Shown: in pieces, positions 8,181 to 16,578 of the stretch
Position numbering within the stretch: position 1 is the stretch's first letter
Layout of the letters: each line of letters begins with the position of its first letter
Assembly: GCF_001279005.1 (NCBI RefSeq)
Contig: NZ_LGCN01000063.1
Span: forward strand, 1 to 64,000
Direction: 5' to 3'
From: Streptomyces caelestis
GTDB lineage: Bacteria; Actinomycetota; Actinomycetes; Streptomycetales; Streptomycetaceae
DNA length: 64,000 bases
The notes under the pieces: model-generated
Database searches by the model: none
What the model was told of the DNA's origin: nothing
The model's input: the letters and a program-made list of their open reading frames with translations, nothing else
Made by a program: the position numbers and the translations under genes

Positions 8181-8210
8181 GTCAAGGACTTTCAAGGGCT
8201 TTCAAGGACT
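8181..8210. repeat. Three tandem 10-bp direct repeats (TTCAAGGRCT)
   Basis: Three adjacent 10-bp units at 8181, 8191 and 8201 read GTCAAGGACT, TTCAAGGGCT and TTCAAGGACT. They begin at the stop codon of the Rossmann-fold gene and lie 80-110 bp upstream of the LuxR-type gene start at 8100. Direct repeats at one-helical-turn spacing upstream of a regulator suggest an activator site. The first 9 bp of the last unit overlap coding sequence. Confidence 0.55.
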
Positions 8211-8717
8211 CTTGTGCGAGCACGCGAACCGCTCGATCAGCCGGTCCGCGACCGACTGCGCGGCCCGCTCGTGACCGGCGGCGTCGTGCTCCGTGTCGAT
8301 CTCGATGTGCTCGGCTCCGGCCGGCAGGGACGCCGCGACGACGGCCGAGAGGGCGCGGAAGTCCCGGGCCAGGTCCCCGCTGCCGGAGCCCGACGGGACC
8401 ACCACGACGCACGCGGCCACCGGGCCGAGGTCGCCGGCGATCTGACGGGGCAGGGCGCGCAGGGTCTCCGGCCGCGCGACATCCACCTGGTAGGGCAGCG
8501 CGACCAGTCCGATGCCGGCCAGTTCCTTGCAGAGGAACGCCGCGTTGGTGGCCGCGTCGTCGTCGCGCCCCGGATGCCCCGCGCCGACCACCGCGACCGC
8601 CGCGCCCGCCGCGCTCAGCCGGGTGGCCACACTGCGGCCGGCCCCGATGGTCGCGTCTATGACCAGCACGACACAGCCGTTCAAGGGAGGGACGACAAAC
8701 GCGACTGTGTGCGACAC
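8202..8717 (-). CDS. Small Rossmann-fold (SDR-like) protein of unknown function
   Basis: With the GTG at 8717 (AGGAG about 6 nt upstream) the product has 171 residues. The N-terminal part resembles a nucleotide-binding Rossmann fold of the short-chain dehydrogenase type: a hydrophobic beta strand, a GAGRSVATRL glycine turn, then AAVAVVGAG. A second strand VALPYQVDVARPETL and a third VAACVVVVPSGSGSG fit the same fold. The YxxxK catalytic pair of active dehydrogenases is not visible, so it may be non-catalytic. The gene is divergent from the LuxR-type regulator at 8869. I do not recognise a named family. Confidence 0.65.
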   Translation of the reverse strand: MSHTVAFVVPPLNGCVVLVIDATIGAGRSVATRLSAAGAAVAVVGAGHPGRDDDAATNAAFLCKELAGIGLVALPYQVDVARPETLRALPRQIAGDLGPVAACVVVVPSGSGSGDLARDFRALSAVVAASLPAGAEHIEIDTEHDAAGHERAAQSVADRLIERFACSHKSP

Positions 8718-8868
8718 CGGAACTCCTGAGCGGGTAGCGTGGCGGGAACGTGAAGGATCTACGGGGGATGCTTCGGCGGGTGCACGGCGCTTCCCCTTTG
8801 TCACGCCGTGGACGTCCGGCTCGGCGTGGTGTTCGGTCCGGGCATGTGGTTCAAGGGGGAAACACCAC

Positions 8869-9855
8869 GTGGAAGACGTATCTCCACTCGATCAGCAGAC
8901 ACTTGCCGTCTACCGTGCCATCCTGTTCCACAAGGAACACGATCCGGACAGACTCGCCGCCTTCCTCGGCATCGCCTCCGGCGAGGTGAAGGCGGCGCTC
9001 GACCGGCTTTCCGAGCTGTCCCTCCTCGCCCCGTCCGGGGACTCGCCCGGAGCGCTGCGCGCGGTGAACCCGTCGCTCGGCCTGAAGGTCCTGCTCCAGC
9101 GGGAACAGGACGAACTGGCCTGGCGGCAGCAGCGCATCGAACAGAACCGGGCCGCGCTGGCCGCGCTCGCCGCCGAGTACACGGCGTCGGGCGGGTCGGG
9201 TTCGGACGGCACGGAACAGCTCGACAACGTGGACGAGATCCGCATCCGGCTGGAGGCCCTCGCGGAGTCCTGCCGGCACGAGTCCCTGGTCTTCCATCCC
9301 GTGGGCGGGCTGTCCGAGGAGGCGATCGAGGCGTCCCGGCCGCTGAACGAGCGGGCGCTCGCCCGCGGGGTCCGCTTCCGTTCGATCTACCTGGACAGCG
9401 CCGTCAACGACCGGGTGACGCGGGCGCACGCGCAGTGGATGGCCGAACACAACAGTGAGATCCGCACGTCCCCGACCCTGCCGATGCGGCTGCTGATCGT
9501 CGACACGACCGCGGCGATCGTGGCCGGGCTGCCCGGCCAGGCGGGCCCTTCGGCGCTGCTGTTCAACAGCCGGCCGGTGGTGCTCGCCATGCGGGCCCTG
9601 TTCGAGGCGTACTGGGAGCACGCGGCCCCCTTCCACGGGAAGGCATCCTCCGAGGACGACCCGCACGGGCTCACTCCGCAGGAACGCAAACTGCTCCAGC
9701 TGCTGGCCACCGGCCTCACCGACGAGGCGGTGGCGCGGATGCTCGGCATCGGTGTGCGCACGGAGCGGCGGATCATGGCCGAGCTGATGGAACGGCTCGG
9801 CGCGTCCAGCCGCTTCGAAGCGGGAGTGCAGGCGGCCCGCCGGCAGTGGATCTGA
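8869..9855 (+). CDS. LuxR-family transcriptional regulator with long N-terminal region
   Basis: The start is GTG 8869 with AAGGGGGA 8 nt upstream, giving 328 residues. The C-terminal ~60 residues are a LuxR helix-turn-helix (LTPQERKLLQLLATGL, then DEAVARMLGIGVRTERRIMA). The N terminus looks like a winged-helix (TrmB-like) segment (YRAILFHKEHDPDRLAAFLG) followed by a predicted coiled-coil (QREQDELAWRQQRIEQNRAAL) and a phospholipase-D-like core region. Proteins of this layout are common beside lanthipeptide, thiopeptide and other peptide-natural-product clusters in Streptomyces, which matches the RiPP signal at the left edge. Ligand and targets are unknown. Confidence 0.8.
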   Translation: MEDVSPLDQQTLAVYRAILFHKEHDPDRLAAFLGIASGEVKAALDRLSELSLLAPSGDSPGALRAVNPSLGLKVLLQREQDELAWRQQRIEQNRAALAALAAEYTASGGSGSDGTEQLDNVDEIRIRLEALAESCRHESLVFHPVGGLSEEAIEASRPLNERALARGVRFRSIYLDSAVNDRVTRAHAQWMAEHNSEIRTSPTLPMRLLIVDTTAAIVAGLPGQAGPSALLFNSRPVVLAMRALFEAYWEHAAPFHGKASSEDDPHGLTPQERKLLQLLATGLTDEAVARMLGIGVRTERRIMAELMERLGASSRFEAGVQAARRQWI

Positions 9856-9886
9856 CGGGCGACCGCCCGGTGTCCCCGGCACATGG

Positions 9887-10153
9887 TCACGGCGTGACCG
9901 GCTCGGTCCAGGTGAAGTCGTCGGGGCGTGAGAGACCCCAGGTGAAGTCGCCGGGCTCATCCGGGGTGCGCGGCAGGCCGCCGCGGATCGGGCCGAGCGG
10001 CTCGGTCGGCGGGGTCCAGGTGAAATCCCGCGCCGTGGCCTCCGGCTGCCGCCCGGTCACGTCGGCCGCCTGGGCGGGCCCGGCCCAGGCGAGGGCGGCG
10101 AGGACGGCGGCGGTGAGCGTGGCGGCCGCGGTGCAGCGGTTGGTGCGGAACAT
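9887..10153 (-). CDS. Small secreted peptide with three DFTW motifs
   Basis: The ATG at 10153 has GGAG 7 nt upstream; an in-frame ATG at 10171 lacks this. The 88-residue product has a clear Sec signal (positively charged start, Ala/Leu core, AQA cleavage near residue 29). The short mature part contains the tetrapeptide DFTW three times, at about 43-46, 69-72 and 79-82, each in a Pro-rich setting. It ends in EPVTP. No cysteines are in the mature part. I do not recognise a family. The regular motif suggests a repeated binding unit or a processed secreted peptide. It lies between the LuxR gene and miaB, so it could belong to the accessory block or be a species-specific gene. Confidence 0.65.
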   Translation of the reverse strand: MFRTNRCTAAATLTAAVLAALAWAGPAQAADVTGRQPEATARDFTWTPPTEPLGPIRGGLPRTPDEPGDFTWGLSRPDDFTWTEPVTP

Positions 10154-10384
10154 GGGTGGTCTCCATTCCATGCGTGGATCAGTACCGATTGCGGTGACGC
10201 GCATGGAGCCGGTGGTGTCTTCAGCTCCCCCGGGCCGGTCCGCGTTCCTCGCGCTTTCCGGCCGCTGCCAAGAGAGAACCATCACGCCACCCCCGCTGTC
10301 CGCATCCGGCCGGGCCAGGAAGCTGCCTGGCAGGGAGTTGCCCACGCGGCGGAGGCGGTCCGCGGCACCGCCTACCCTAGGGAC

Positions 10385-11902
10385 ATGAGCAGCATCGACC
10401 GGAGCCAGACAGTGGGCGGCACGCGCACCTACGAAGTACGCACCTACGGGTGCCAGATGAACGTCCACGACTCCGAGCGATTGTCCGGGCTGCTGGAGGG
10501 CGCGGGCTACGTCCGCGCCCCCGAGGGCTCCGACGGCGACGCGGACGTCGTCGTCTTCAACACCTGCGCCGTCCGGGAGAACGCCGACAACAAGCTGTAC
10601 GGCAACCTCGGCCACCTCGCCCCGAAGAAGGCGAGCCGCCCCGGCATGCAGATCGCGGTCGGCGGCTGCCTCGCGCAGAAGGACCGCGACACCATCGTGA
10701 AGCGGGCCCCGTGGGTCGACGTCGTCTTCGGCACGCACAACATCGGCAAGCTGCCCGTCCTCCTGGAGCGCGCCCGCGTGCAGGAGGAGGCGCAGGTCGA
10801 GATCGCCGAGTCGCTGGAGGCGTTCCCCTCCACGCTGCCCACCCGGCGCGAGAGCGCCTACGCGGCCTGGGTGTCCATCTCCGTCGGCTGCAACAACACC
10901 TGCACCTTCTGCATCGTCCCCGCGCTGCGCGGCAAGGAGAAGGACCGCCGCCCCGGCGACATCCTCGCCGAGATCGAGGCCCTGGTCGCCGAGGGCGTCT
11001 CCGAGATCACCCTGCTCGGCCAGAACGTCAACGCGTACGGCTCCGACATCGGCGACCGTGAGGCGTTCGGCAAGCTGCTGCGGGCCTGCGGGAAGATCGA
11101 CGGCCTGGAGCGGGTCCGCTTCACCTCGCCGCACCCGCGGGACTTCACCGACGACGTCATCGCCGCCATGGCCGAGACGCCGAACGTGATGCCGCAGCTG
11201 CACATGCCGCTGCAGTCCGGCTCCGACCCGGTGCTGAAGGCGATGCGCCGCTCCTACCGGCAGGAGCGCTTCCTCGGCATCATCGAGAAGGTCCGCGCCG
11301 CCATCCCGCACGCGGCGATCACCACCGACATCATCGTGGGCTTCCCCGGCGAGACCGAGGAGGACTTCGAGCAGACCCTGCACGTGGTGCGCGAGGCCCG
11401 CTTCGCCCAGGCGTTCACCTTCCAGTACTCCAAGCGCCCCGGCACCCCGGCCGCCGAGATGGACGGCCAGATCCCCAAGAAGGTCGTCCAGGAGCGCTAC
11501 GAGCGGCTCGTCGCCCTCCAGGAGGAGATCTCCTGGGAGGAGAACAAGAAGCAGGTCGGCCGCACCCTGGAGCTGATGGTCGCCGAGGGCGAGGGCCGCA
11601 AGGACGGCGCCACCCACCGCCTCTCCGGCCGCGCCCCCGACAACCGCCTGGTGCACTTCACCAAGCCGGAGCAGGAGGTGCGCCCCGGCGACGTGGTCAC
11701 CGTCGCCATCACGTACGCCGCTCCGCACCACCTCCTCGCCGAGGGCGCGGTGCTCGACGTGCGCCGCACCCGCGCGGGCGACGCCTGGGAGAAGCGGAAC
11801 ACCGAGAAGGCGGCGCGGCCCGCGGGCGTGCTGCTCGGCCTGCCGGGGGTGGGCGTGCCCGAGCCGCTGCCGGCGGTCACCGGGGGCTGCGCCGTCGACT
11901 GA
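10385..11902 (+). CDS. miaB: tRNA-2-methylthio-N6-dimethylallyladenosine synthase MiaB
   Basis: A radical-SAM methylthiotransferase that converts i6A37 to ms2i6A37 in tRNAs reading UNN codons. The N-terminal UPF0004 domain carries three cysteines for the auxiliary cluster ([18 protein letters not shown]). The radical-SAM cluster motif CNNTCTFC is at about residues 169-176. A C-terminal TRAM domain (about 380-450) is followed by a ~50-residue extension rich in Arg/Ala/Pro. At 505 residues it is slightly longer than the usual ~440-500 for actinobacteria. MiaA, which supplies the i6A substrate, is encoded 1.9 kb downstream on the same strand. Confidence 0.97.
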   Translation: MSSIDRSQTVGGTRTYEVRTYGCQMNVHDSERLSGLLEGAGYVRAPEGSDGDADVVVFNTCAVRENADNKLYGNLGHLAPKKASRPGMQIAVGGCLAQKDRDTIVKRAPWVDVVFGTHNIGKLPVLLERARVQEEAQVEIAESLEAFPSTLPTRRESAYAAWVSISVGCNNTCTFCIVPALRGKEKDRRPGDILAEIEALVAEGVSEITLLGQNVNAYGSDIGDREAFGKLLRACGKIDGLERVRFTSPHPRDFTDDVIAAMAETPNVMPQLHMPLQSGSDPVLKAMRRSYRQERFLGIIEKVRAAIPHAAITTDIIVGFPGETEEDFEQTLHVVREARFAQAFTFQYSKRPGTPAAEMDGQIPKKVVQERYERLVALQEEISWEENKKQVGRTLELMVAEGEGRKDGATHRLSGRAPDNRLVHFTKPEQEVRPGDVVTVAITYAAPHHLLAEGAVLDVRRTRAGDAWEKRNTEKAARPAGVLLGLPGVGVPEPLPAVTGGCAVD

Positions 11903-11924
11903 GCGGACCGGGGCAGGGGGGCGT

Positions 11925-12158
11925 ATGGCTCAGCGGGTCGTGGCGGAGGAGCCGCACCACACGCTCCGGCCGGCCGTGCGTGCCGACGGCACGCACGAGG
12001 AGGCGCGCCGCGCGGACGACGGCACGTACCGTGTGGAGATCAAGGGCGGACCGGGCGCCCACCACCCGCGGCACGGCCTCGCGGAGCGCGTCGCCTCCGG
12101 AGCACGGACGGCCCGTGAGGCGGCGATGCCGTTCCGGGCCGCCGCAGTAGGCTGCTGA
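11925..12158 (+). CDS. Small hypothetical protein
   Basis: A 77-residue reading frame starting ATG 11925, 22 bp after miaB, with a GGGG-rich stretch upstream and ending 2 bp before the next start. The product is hydrophilic (His, Arg, Glu rich) without recognisable motifs. Position and frame suggest a small gene carried between miaB and the dioxygenase-like gene, but no family signature supports it and it could be spurious. Confidence 0.4.
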   Translation: MAQRVVAEEPHHTLRPAVRADGTHEEARRADDGTYRVEIKGGPGAHHPRHGLAERVASGARTAREAAMPFRAAAVGC

Positions 12159-12160
12159 TC

Positions 12161-12877
12161 ATGCTTGTCGCCGCCGCAGTCTGCCCGTGCCCGCCGCTGC
12201 TCGTGCCGGAGGTCGCCGCAGGGGCCGCCCCCGAGCTGGACACCGTGCGGGCCGCGTGCGCGGACGCGCTGGGCGTCCTCGCCGCCGCCCGGCCCGATCT
12301 GCTCGTGGTCGTCGGCCCGGGGGACGGCGCCGGCCCCGAGACCTACCCGGAGGGCACCCCCGGATCCTTCCGGGACTTCGGCGTCGGCCTGGACGTACGA
12401 CTGGGGCCGGACAAGGGCGTGCCGGCCGGACGGGAACTCCCGTACGGGCTGGCCGTGGGCGCCTGGCTGCTGGGCCGCACCGGATGGGCGGACGCCCCCG
12501 TGGAGGGGCTGGCCGTGGGGGAGGCCCTCACGGCCGAGCGGTGCGCCGGCGAGGGGGAGGCCGTCGCAGGCCGGGCGGAACGGGTCGCGCTGCTGGTGAT
12601 GGGCGACGCCAGCGCGTGCCGCACGCTCAAGGCGCCGGGCTACCTCGACGAGCGCGCGGCCCCCTTCGACGCGGAACTCGCGCGCGCGTTGGGCGCGGCC
12701 GACACCGGGGCCCTGCGGGCGCTGGACACCGGACTGGCGCGCGAGCTGCAGGTGTCCGGCCGGGCCCCCTGGCAGGTGCTCGCCGGCGCGGCGGCGGGGA
12801 ACCCGGACCTGGAAGGCGTGCTGCTCCACCAGGACGCCCCCTACGGGGTCGGCTACCTCGTGGCCACCTGGGCGTAA
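12161..12877 (+). CDS. Class III extradiol dioxygenase subunit B-like domain protein
   Basis: The 238-residue protein opens with MLVAAAVCPCPPLLVPEV, which is typical of a conserved actinobacterial family annotated as extradiol dioxygenase (LigB-like) domain proteins. Further family-like segments are PDLLVVVGPGD and ERVALLVMGDASA. Class III dioxygenases bind Fe(II) through His residues, but this protein has almost no His, so ring-cleavage activity is doubtful. It is usually found between miaB and miaA in Streptomyces, as here, which hints at a housekeeping role not yet defined. Confidence 0.8.
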   Translation: MLVAAAVCPCPPLLVPEVAAGAAPELDTVRAACADALGVLAAARPDLLVVVGPGDGAGPETYPEGTPGSFRDFGVGLDVRLGPDKGVPAGRELPYGLAVGAWLLGRTGWADAPVEGLAVGEALTAERCAGEGEAVAGRAERVALLVMGDASACRTLKAPGYLDERAAPFDAELARALGAADTGALRALDTGLARELQVSGRAPWQVLAGAAAGNPDLEGVLLHQDAPYGVGYLVATWA

Positions 12878-12916
12878 GAGGGCGCCGTCCGGATCGGGGC
12901 GGCTCCAGGTGACGGT

Positions 12917-13022
12917 GCCGGGGCGGAGCCCCGGCGACCGACGACAACGCCGCGGAGGGGACCGCCGGCGGAACCCGGCGGACGGCCGGGGGAGCACTCG
13001 GCGTGCTCCGCGGCCGTCCGCC
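12917..13022. terminator. Strong paired hairpins between convergent genes
   Basis: Two hairpins lie between the dioxygenase-like gene (+) and the 90-residue antitoxin-like gene (-). The first, 12917-12935, is GCCGGGGC-GGA-GCCCCGGC. The second, 12977-13022, has a 12-bp outer stem (GGCGGACGGCCG / CGGCCGTCCGCC) and a 7-bp inner stem (GGAGCAC / GTGCTCC) around a 5-nt loop. The second stops 10 bp before the minus-strand stop codon. Confidence 0.75.
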
Positions 13023-13032
13023 GGTGCGCCGC

Positions 13033-13305
13033 TCAGGAAGTGGGCGGCGGCCCGGCCGGCGGCGTGGTCGTGCCGCCCGCGCCCGAGCCGGGATCGTTCC
13101 TGTGCGCGAGTCGGTCCACGGCGCCCTTGGCCTTGCCCGTCCCCGTCTGGATCCGGTCGCTGTACTTGCCCTTGGTCCGCTCGTCGACGGTCCGCGCCGC
13201 CCTGTCCAGGCCGTGCCGGATCCTGTCCTCGTGCTGGTGCGCGAGGCCGGAGACCTTGTCCTTGGCCGGGTCGAGTGTGGCCTTCAGGCTGTCCAGGAGA
13301 CCCAT
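13033..13305 (-). CDS. Antitoxin-like protein, MT0933/Rv0909 family
   Basis: A 90-residue helical protein that starts MGLLDSLKATLDPAKDKV and continues with repeated Lys/Arg/Asp-rich helices (IRHGLDRAARTVDERTKGKY) before a Gly/Pro/Thr tail. This pattern matches the small actinobacterial family annotated as antitoxin after M. tuberculosis Rv0909. No toxin gene is adjacent, so a toxin-antitoxin role is not supported by context. Similar proteins occur widely as orphans and may have a stress or nucleoid role. Confidence 0.75.
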   Translation of the reverse strand: MGLLDSLKATLDPAKDKVSGLAHQHEDRIRHGLDRAARTVDERTKGKYSDRIQTGTGKAKGAVDRLAHRNDPGSGAGGTTTPPAGPPPTS

Positions 13306-13328
13306 GATGCACCTTCCCTCGCGGCAGG

Positions 13329-13607
13329 CTACGTGCGGGCGCCCTCGCCGGTCTCGCTGCCGGTCGCCTCGGCGGACTGCTGCTTCGGGATCTCGACGGT
13401 GTCGCTGACCTCGCCGGCCTCCTGCTCCGCCGACCCGGCGGTCTCCGGCGCCTCGGCCGGCCCCTTCGGCTCCGCGGTCCCGGCCGCGCTCTCCGGGCCT
13501 GCCCCGGCCGCCGCCTCACCGGCCCGGGCCTCACCGGCCCGGGCCTCGGCGGTCCGCGTCTCCTCCGTGGCCTTCGACCGCCGGAAAAGCCGTGCAAAAA
13601 CGCCCAT
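13329..13607 (-). CDS. Small low-complexity protein (often annotated 'gliding motility protein')
   Basis: With the ATG at 13607 (GGAG 5 nt upstream) the product has 92 residues: a basic start, MGVFARLFRRSKATEE, followed by an Ala/Glu/Gly-rich tail with repeated EARAGEA units. The conserved N-terminal motif is typical of a small actinobacterial protein that databases label gliding motility protein without experimental basis. It is transcribed in the same direction as the antitoxin-like gene. Function unknown. Confidence 0.6.
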   Translation of the reverse strand: MGVFARLFRRSKATEETRTAEARAGEARAGEAAAGAGPESAAGTAEPKGPAEAPETAGSAEQEAGEVSDTVEIPKQQSAEATGSETGEGART

Positions 13608-13789
13608 ATCCACTCCATACGTTACTCGTGCGGGCGAAATCCCGCGTTGCCCGGTGCGCCCGTTCGTGCGGCCCGGGCCGCCGCCCCTGCGCTCCGGCGA
13701 CAGGAACCTCGCAACGGGCAACGACCCGGTGACCGCCGCGTCACGTAACCCGTTCGAGAGCGGGGCGGGAGGTTTGCGAGACTGGATCA

Positions 13790-14728
13790 GTGAGCAGCGC
13801 ACCCCTCGCCCCCCGCGTCATCGCCGTCGTCGGACCCACCGCGGCCGGAAAGTCCGATCTGGGCGTCTTCCTGGCCCAGCGGCTCGGCGGCGAAGTCGTC
13901 AACGCCGACTCCATGCAGCTCTACCGGGGGATGGACATCGGCACCGCCAAGCTGACGCCCGAGGAGCGCGGCGGCGTCCCGCACCACCTGCTCGACATCT
14001 GGGACGTCACCGTCACCGCGTCCGTCGCCGAGTACCAGCGGCTGGCCCGGGAGCGGATCGACGCGCTGCTCGCCGAGGGGCGCTGGCCCGTCCTCGTCGG
14101 CGGTTCCGGCCTCTACGTCCGCGGGGCCGTCGACAACCTGGAGTTCCCGGGCACCGACCCCGAGGTCAGGGCCCGCCTGGAGGAGGAGCTCACACTGCGC
14201 GGCCCGGGGGCGCTGCACGCCCGCCTCGCCGTGGCGGACCCCGAGGCCGCGCGGGCGATCCTGCCGAGCAACGGCCGCCGCATCGTCCGCGCGCTGGAGG
14301 TCATCGAGATCACGGGAAGGCCTTTCACGGCCAACCTCCCGGGCCACGACTCGGTCTACGACACCCTCCAGATCGGCGTCGACGTGGCCCGCCCCGAGCT
14401 GGACGAGCGGATCGCCCGCCGGGTCGACCGGATGTGGGAGGCCGGTCTGGTGGAGGAAGTGCGCGCACTGGAGGCGCAGGGGTTGCGCCAGGGGCGTACG
14501 GCGTCGCGCGCGCTCGGCTACCAGCAGGTGCTCGCGGCGCTCGCCGGGGAGTGCACCCTCGAGGAGGCACGGTCCGAGACCGTTCGTGCCACCAAGCGCT
14601 TCGCGCGCCGTCAGGATTCATGGTTCAGGCGCGATCCCCGGGTGCACTGGTTGAGTGGGGCCGCGGCGGACCTGACGGAACTTCCGCGGCTCGCGTTGTC
14701 GTTGGTCGAACGACCGGTTACAGCCTGA
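13790..14728 (+). CDS. miaA: tRNA dimethylallyltransferase MiaA
   Basis: Transfers the dimethylallyl group from DMAPP to N6 of A37 of tRNAs reading UNN codons. The P-loop VVGPTAAGKSDLG is at residues ~14-26, followed by NADSMQLYRGMDIGTAKLT and the GGSGLYVRG motif; the C-terminal RRQDSWFRRDPR is also characteristic. The start is GTG 13790. At 312 residues it has the normal length. MiaB, which acts on its product, is encoded upstream, and dapF follows after one membrane-protein gene, the usual actinobacterial arrangement. Confidence 0.97.
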   Translation: MSSAPLAPRVIAVVGPTAAGKSDLGVFLAQRLGGEVVNADSMQLYRGMDIGTAKLTPEERGGVPHHLLDIWDVTVTASVAEYQRLARERIDALLAEGRWPVLVGGSGLYVRGAVDNLEFPGTDPEVRARLEEELTLRGPGALHARLAVADPEAARAILPSNGRRIVRALEVIEITGRPFTANLPGHDSVYDTLQIGVDVARPELDERIARRVDRMWEAGLVEEVRALEAQGLRQGRTASRALGYQQVLAALAGECTLEEARSETVRATKRFARRQDSWFRRDPRVHWLSGAAADLTELPRLALSLVERPVTA

Positions 14729-14830
14729 TCACGTCCTGGCATCGGGACGCCCAGGCCGTCATCCGGGCCTGTGACGCCGTGCCATCATCGAGCTTCGATC
14801 GACCAAGTGGAGTCCTAGTTGGGAGGGCGC

Positions 14831-15343
14831 GTGGCGATGGAGGCCGGCCCTCGCGACACCGCACACGGCACCGAACACCTCACCACCGAGCGGGGTGCAC
14901 CGGAGCAGGAGACGACCGACCGCCTCAGTCCGGACGGACCGGACGAGACGCAGGGCGGCGTGACCGACGACGGCCCCGAGCCGGACGAGATGTTCGCGGG
15001 CGGTGAAGAGGTCGAGGTCGAGCTGCGCCCGCAGCGCCGGCTGCGCATCTGGCAGCTCGCGCCCATCGTCGGGCTGGCCGCGCTCGGCTCCCTGATGTTC
15101 GCCTTCCCGCTCGCCTTCGACTTCGGCGACAGCGGCGCCGTGATCGCCATGCTGGGGCTGCTGATCTGTTCCTGCGCGGCCGGCTGGGGCATGATGGCCG
15201 CCCGCAGGGTGGGCTCCACCTGGCCGGGGCTGCCGCCCCGGGGCTCCGGACGCAGACCCGACTGGCGGGTCGTGGCCGCCTACACCGTGATGGTCGCCGC
15301 GGTGGTGGCCCTGGCGGTGTGGCGGGTGGCGAGACTCCGCTGA
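14831..15343 (+). CDS. Integral membrane protein of unknown function
   Basis: The product has about 170 residues starting GTG 14831 (GGGAGG 4 nt upstream; ATG 14837 is the alternative). An acidic, soluble N-terminal ~70 residues is followed by three predicted membrane helices (WQLAPIVGLAALGSLMFAF, VIAMLGLLICSCAAGWGMM, VVAAYTVMVAAVVALAVW). It lies between miaA and dapF in the same direction, the position of a conserved hypothetical membrane protein in other Streptomyces. No catalytic motif is visible. Confidence 0.75.
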   Translation: MAMEAGPRDTAHGTEHLTTERGAPEQETTDRLSPDGPDETQGGVTDDGPEPDEMFAGGEEVEVELRPQRRLRIWQLAPIVGLAALGSLMFAFPLAFDFGDSGAVIAMLGLLICSCAAGWGMMAARRVGSTWPGLPPRGSGRRPDWRVVAAYTVMVAAVVALAVWRVARLR

Positions 15344-15410
15344 CGTCCTCCCGCGTGCGCGGGTCCGCCGACGGCGACGCGCTGTCACCGGCACCCCTTA
15401 CGATCGAGGG

Positions 15411-16280
15411 ATGAGCACCCGGATCGCCTTTCTCAAGGGACACGGCACGGAGAACGACTTCGTGATCGTCCCCGACCCCGAGAACGCCGTCGACCTGTCC
15501 CCGGCAGCCGTCGCCGCCCTGTGCGACCGCCGCGCGGGCATCGGCGGCGACGGACTGCTGCACGTGGTGCGGTCCGCGGCGCACCCCGAGGCGCGGGCCA
15601 TGGCGGCGGAGACCGAGTGGTTCATGGACTACCGCAACGGCGACGGCTCGGTCGCGGAGATGTGCGGCAACGGAGTGCGGGTGTTCGCGCGCTACCTCCA
15701 GCGCGCGGGGCACGTGTCCGAGGGGGACGTCGCGGTCGCCACGCGCGGAGGCGTGAAGAGCGTGCACCTCGCCAAGGAGGGGGACGTCACCGTCGGCATG
15801 GGCCGGGCGCTGCTCCCCGAGGGCGACGTCACCGTGAGCGTCGGCGGACGCAGCTGGCCCGCGCGGAACGTGAACATGGGCAACCCGCACGCCGTGGCCT
15901 TCGTGGACGACCTCGCCCACGCGGGCGACCTCCTCGCCCCGCCCCCGTTCAGCCCGCCGTCCGCCTACCCGGACGGAGTGAACGTGGAGTTCGTCGTCGA
16001 CCGCGGCCCGCGGCACGTGGCGCTGCGGGTGCACGAGCGCGGGTCCGGTGAGACCCGCTCCTGCGGCACGGGCGCGTGCGCGGTCGCCGTGGCCGCCGCC
16101 CGCCGCGACGGCGCCGACCCGAGTGTCACCGGCACCCCGGCGACGTACACCGTGGACGTGCCCGGCGGGACCCTCGTGATCACCGAACGGCCCGACGGCG
16201 AGATCGAGATGACCGGCCCGGCGGTGATCGTCGCCGAGGGCGTGATCGAGCCCGAGTGGCTGGAGAACGCCCTGCGCTGA
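15411..16280 (+). CDS. dapF: Diaminopimelate epimerase DapF
   Basis: Interconverts LL- and meso-diaminopimelate for lysine; LL-DAP is the cross-linking residue in Streptomyces peptidoglycan. The 289-residue protein begins with FLKGHGTENDFVIVPDP, has the first catalytic-Cys region NGDGSVAEMCGNGVRVFARY, the NMGNPHAV motif and the second Cys block ERGSGETRSCGTGACA. Both catalytic Cys residues are present, so it should be active. It follows the membrane-protein gene by 67 bp. Confidence 0.97.
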   Translation: MSTRIAFLKGHGTENDFVIVPDPENAVDLSPAAVAALCDRRAGIGGDGLLHVVRSAAHPEARAMAAETEWFMDYRNGDGSVAEMCGNGVRVFARYLQRAGHVSEGDVAVATRGGVKSVHLAKEGDVTVGMGRALLPEGDVTVSVGGRSWPARNVNMGNPHAVAFVDDLAHAGDLLAPPPFSPPSAYPDGVNVEFVVDRGPRHVALRVHERGSGETRSCGTGACAVAVAAARRDGADPSVTGTPATYTVDVPGGTLVITERPDGEIEMTGPAVIVAEGVIEPEWLENALR

Positions 16281-16578
16281 CCGGGGCGCCGGCTCGGTAT
16301 CGCAGCTTCCGGCCCGCCTGGCGTGTGCGTCCGCAGGGTCGGAAGGGTGTTCGCCTTCGAGACCATGGAAGATCCCCGGTCCGATGGCGTGAAAGAGGTC
16401 CCCGGTCGACCTTCGCTCGAAGGGGTGATCCGTTTCACGCTCGGCCGGAGGCGGTCAGCCCGAGGGGGTCCGGCTCGGTAGCATCAAGCACCGGCCCGGA
16501 CGGGGGACGAACGCCGCCCCCGAGCCCGAGTCCGCCCTGGGGCGCGCCGTCCGCCGGTCCACGCAGCCGGAGGTGCCC

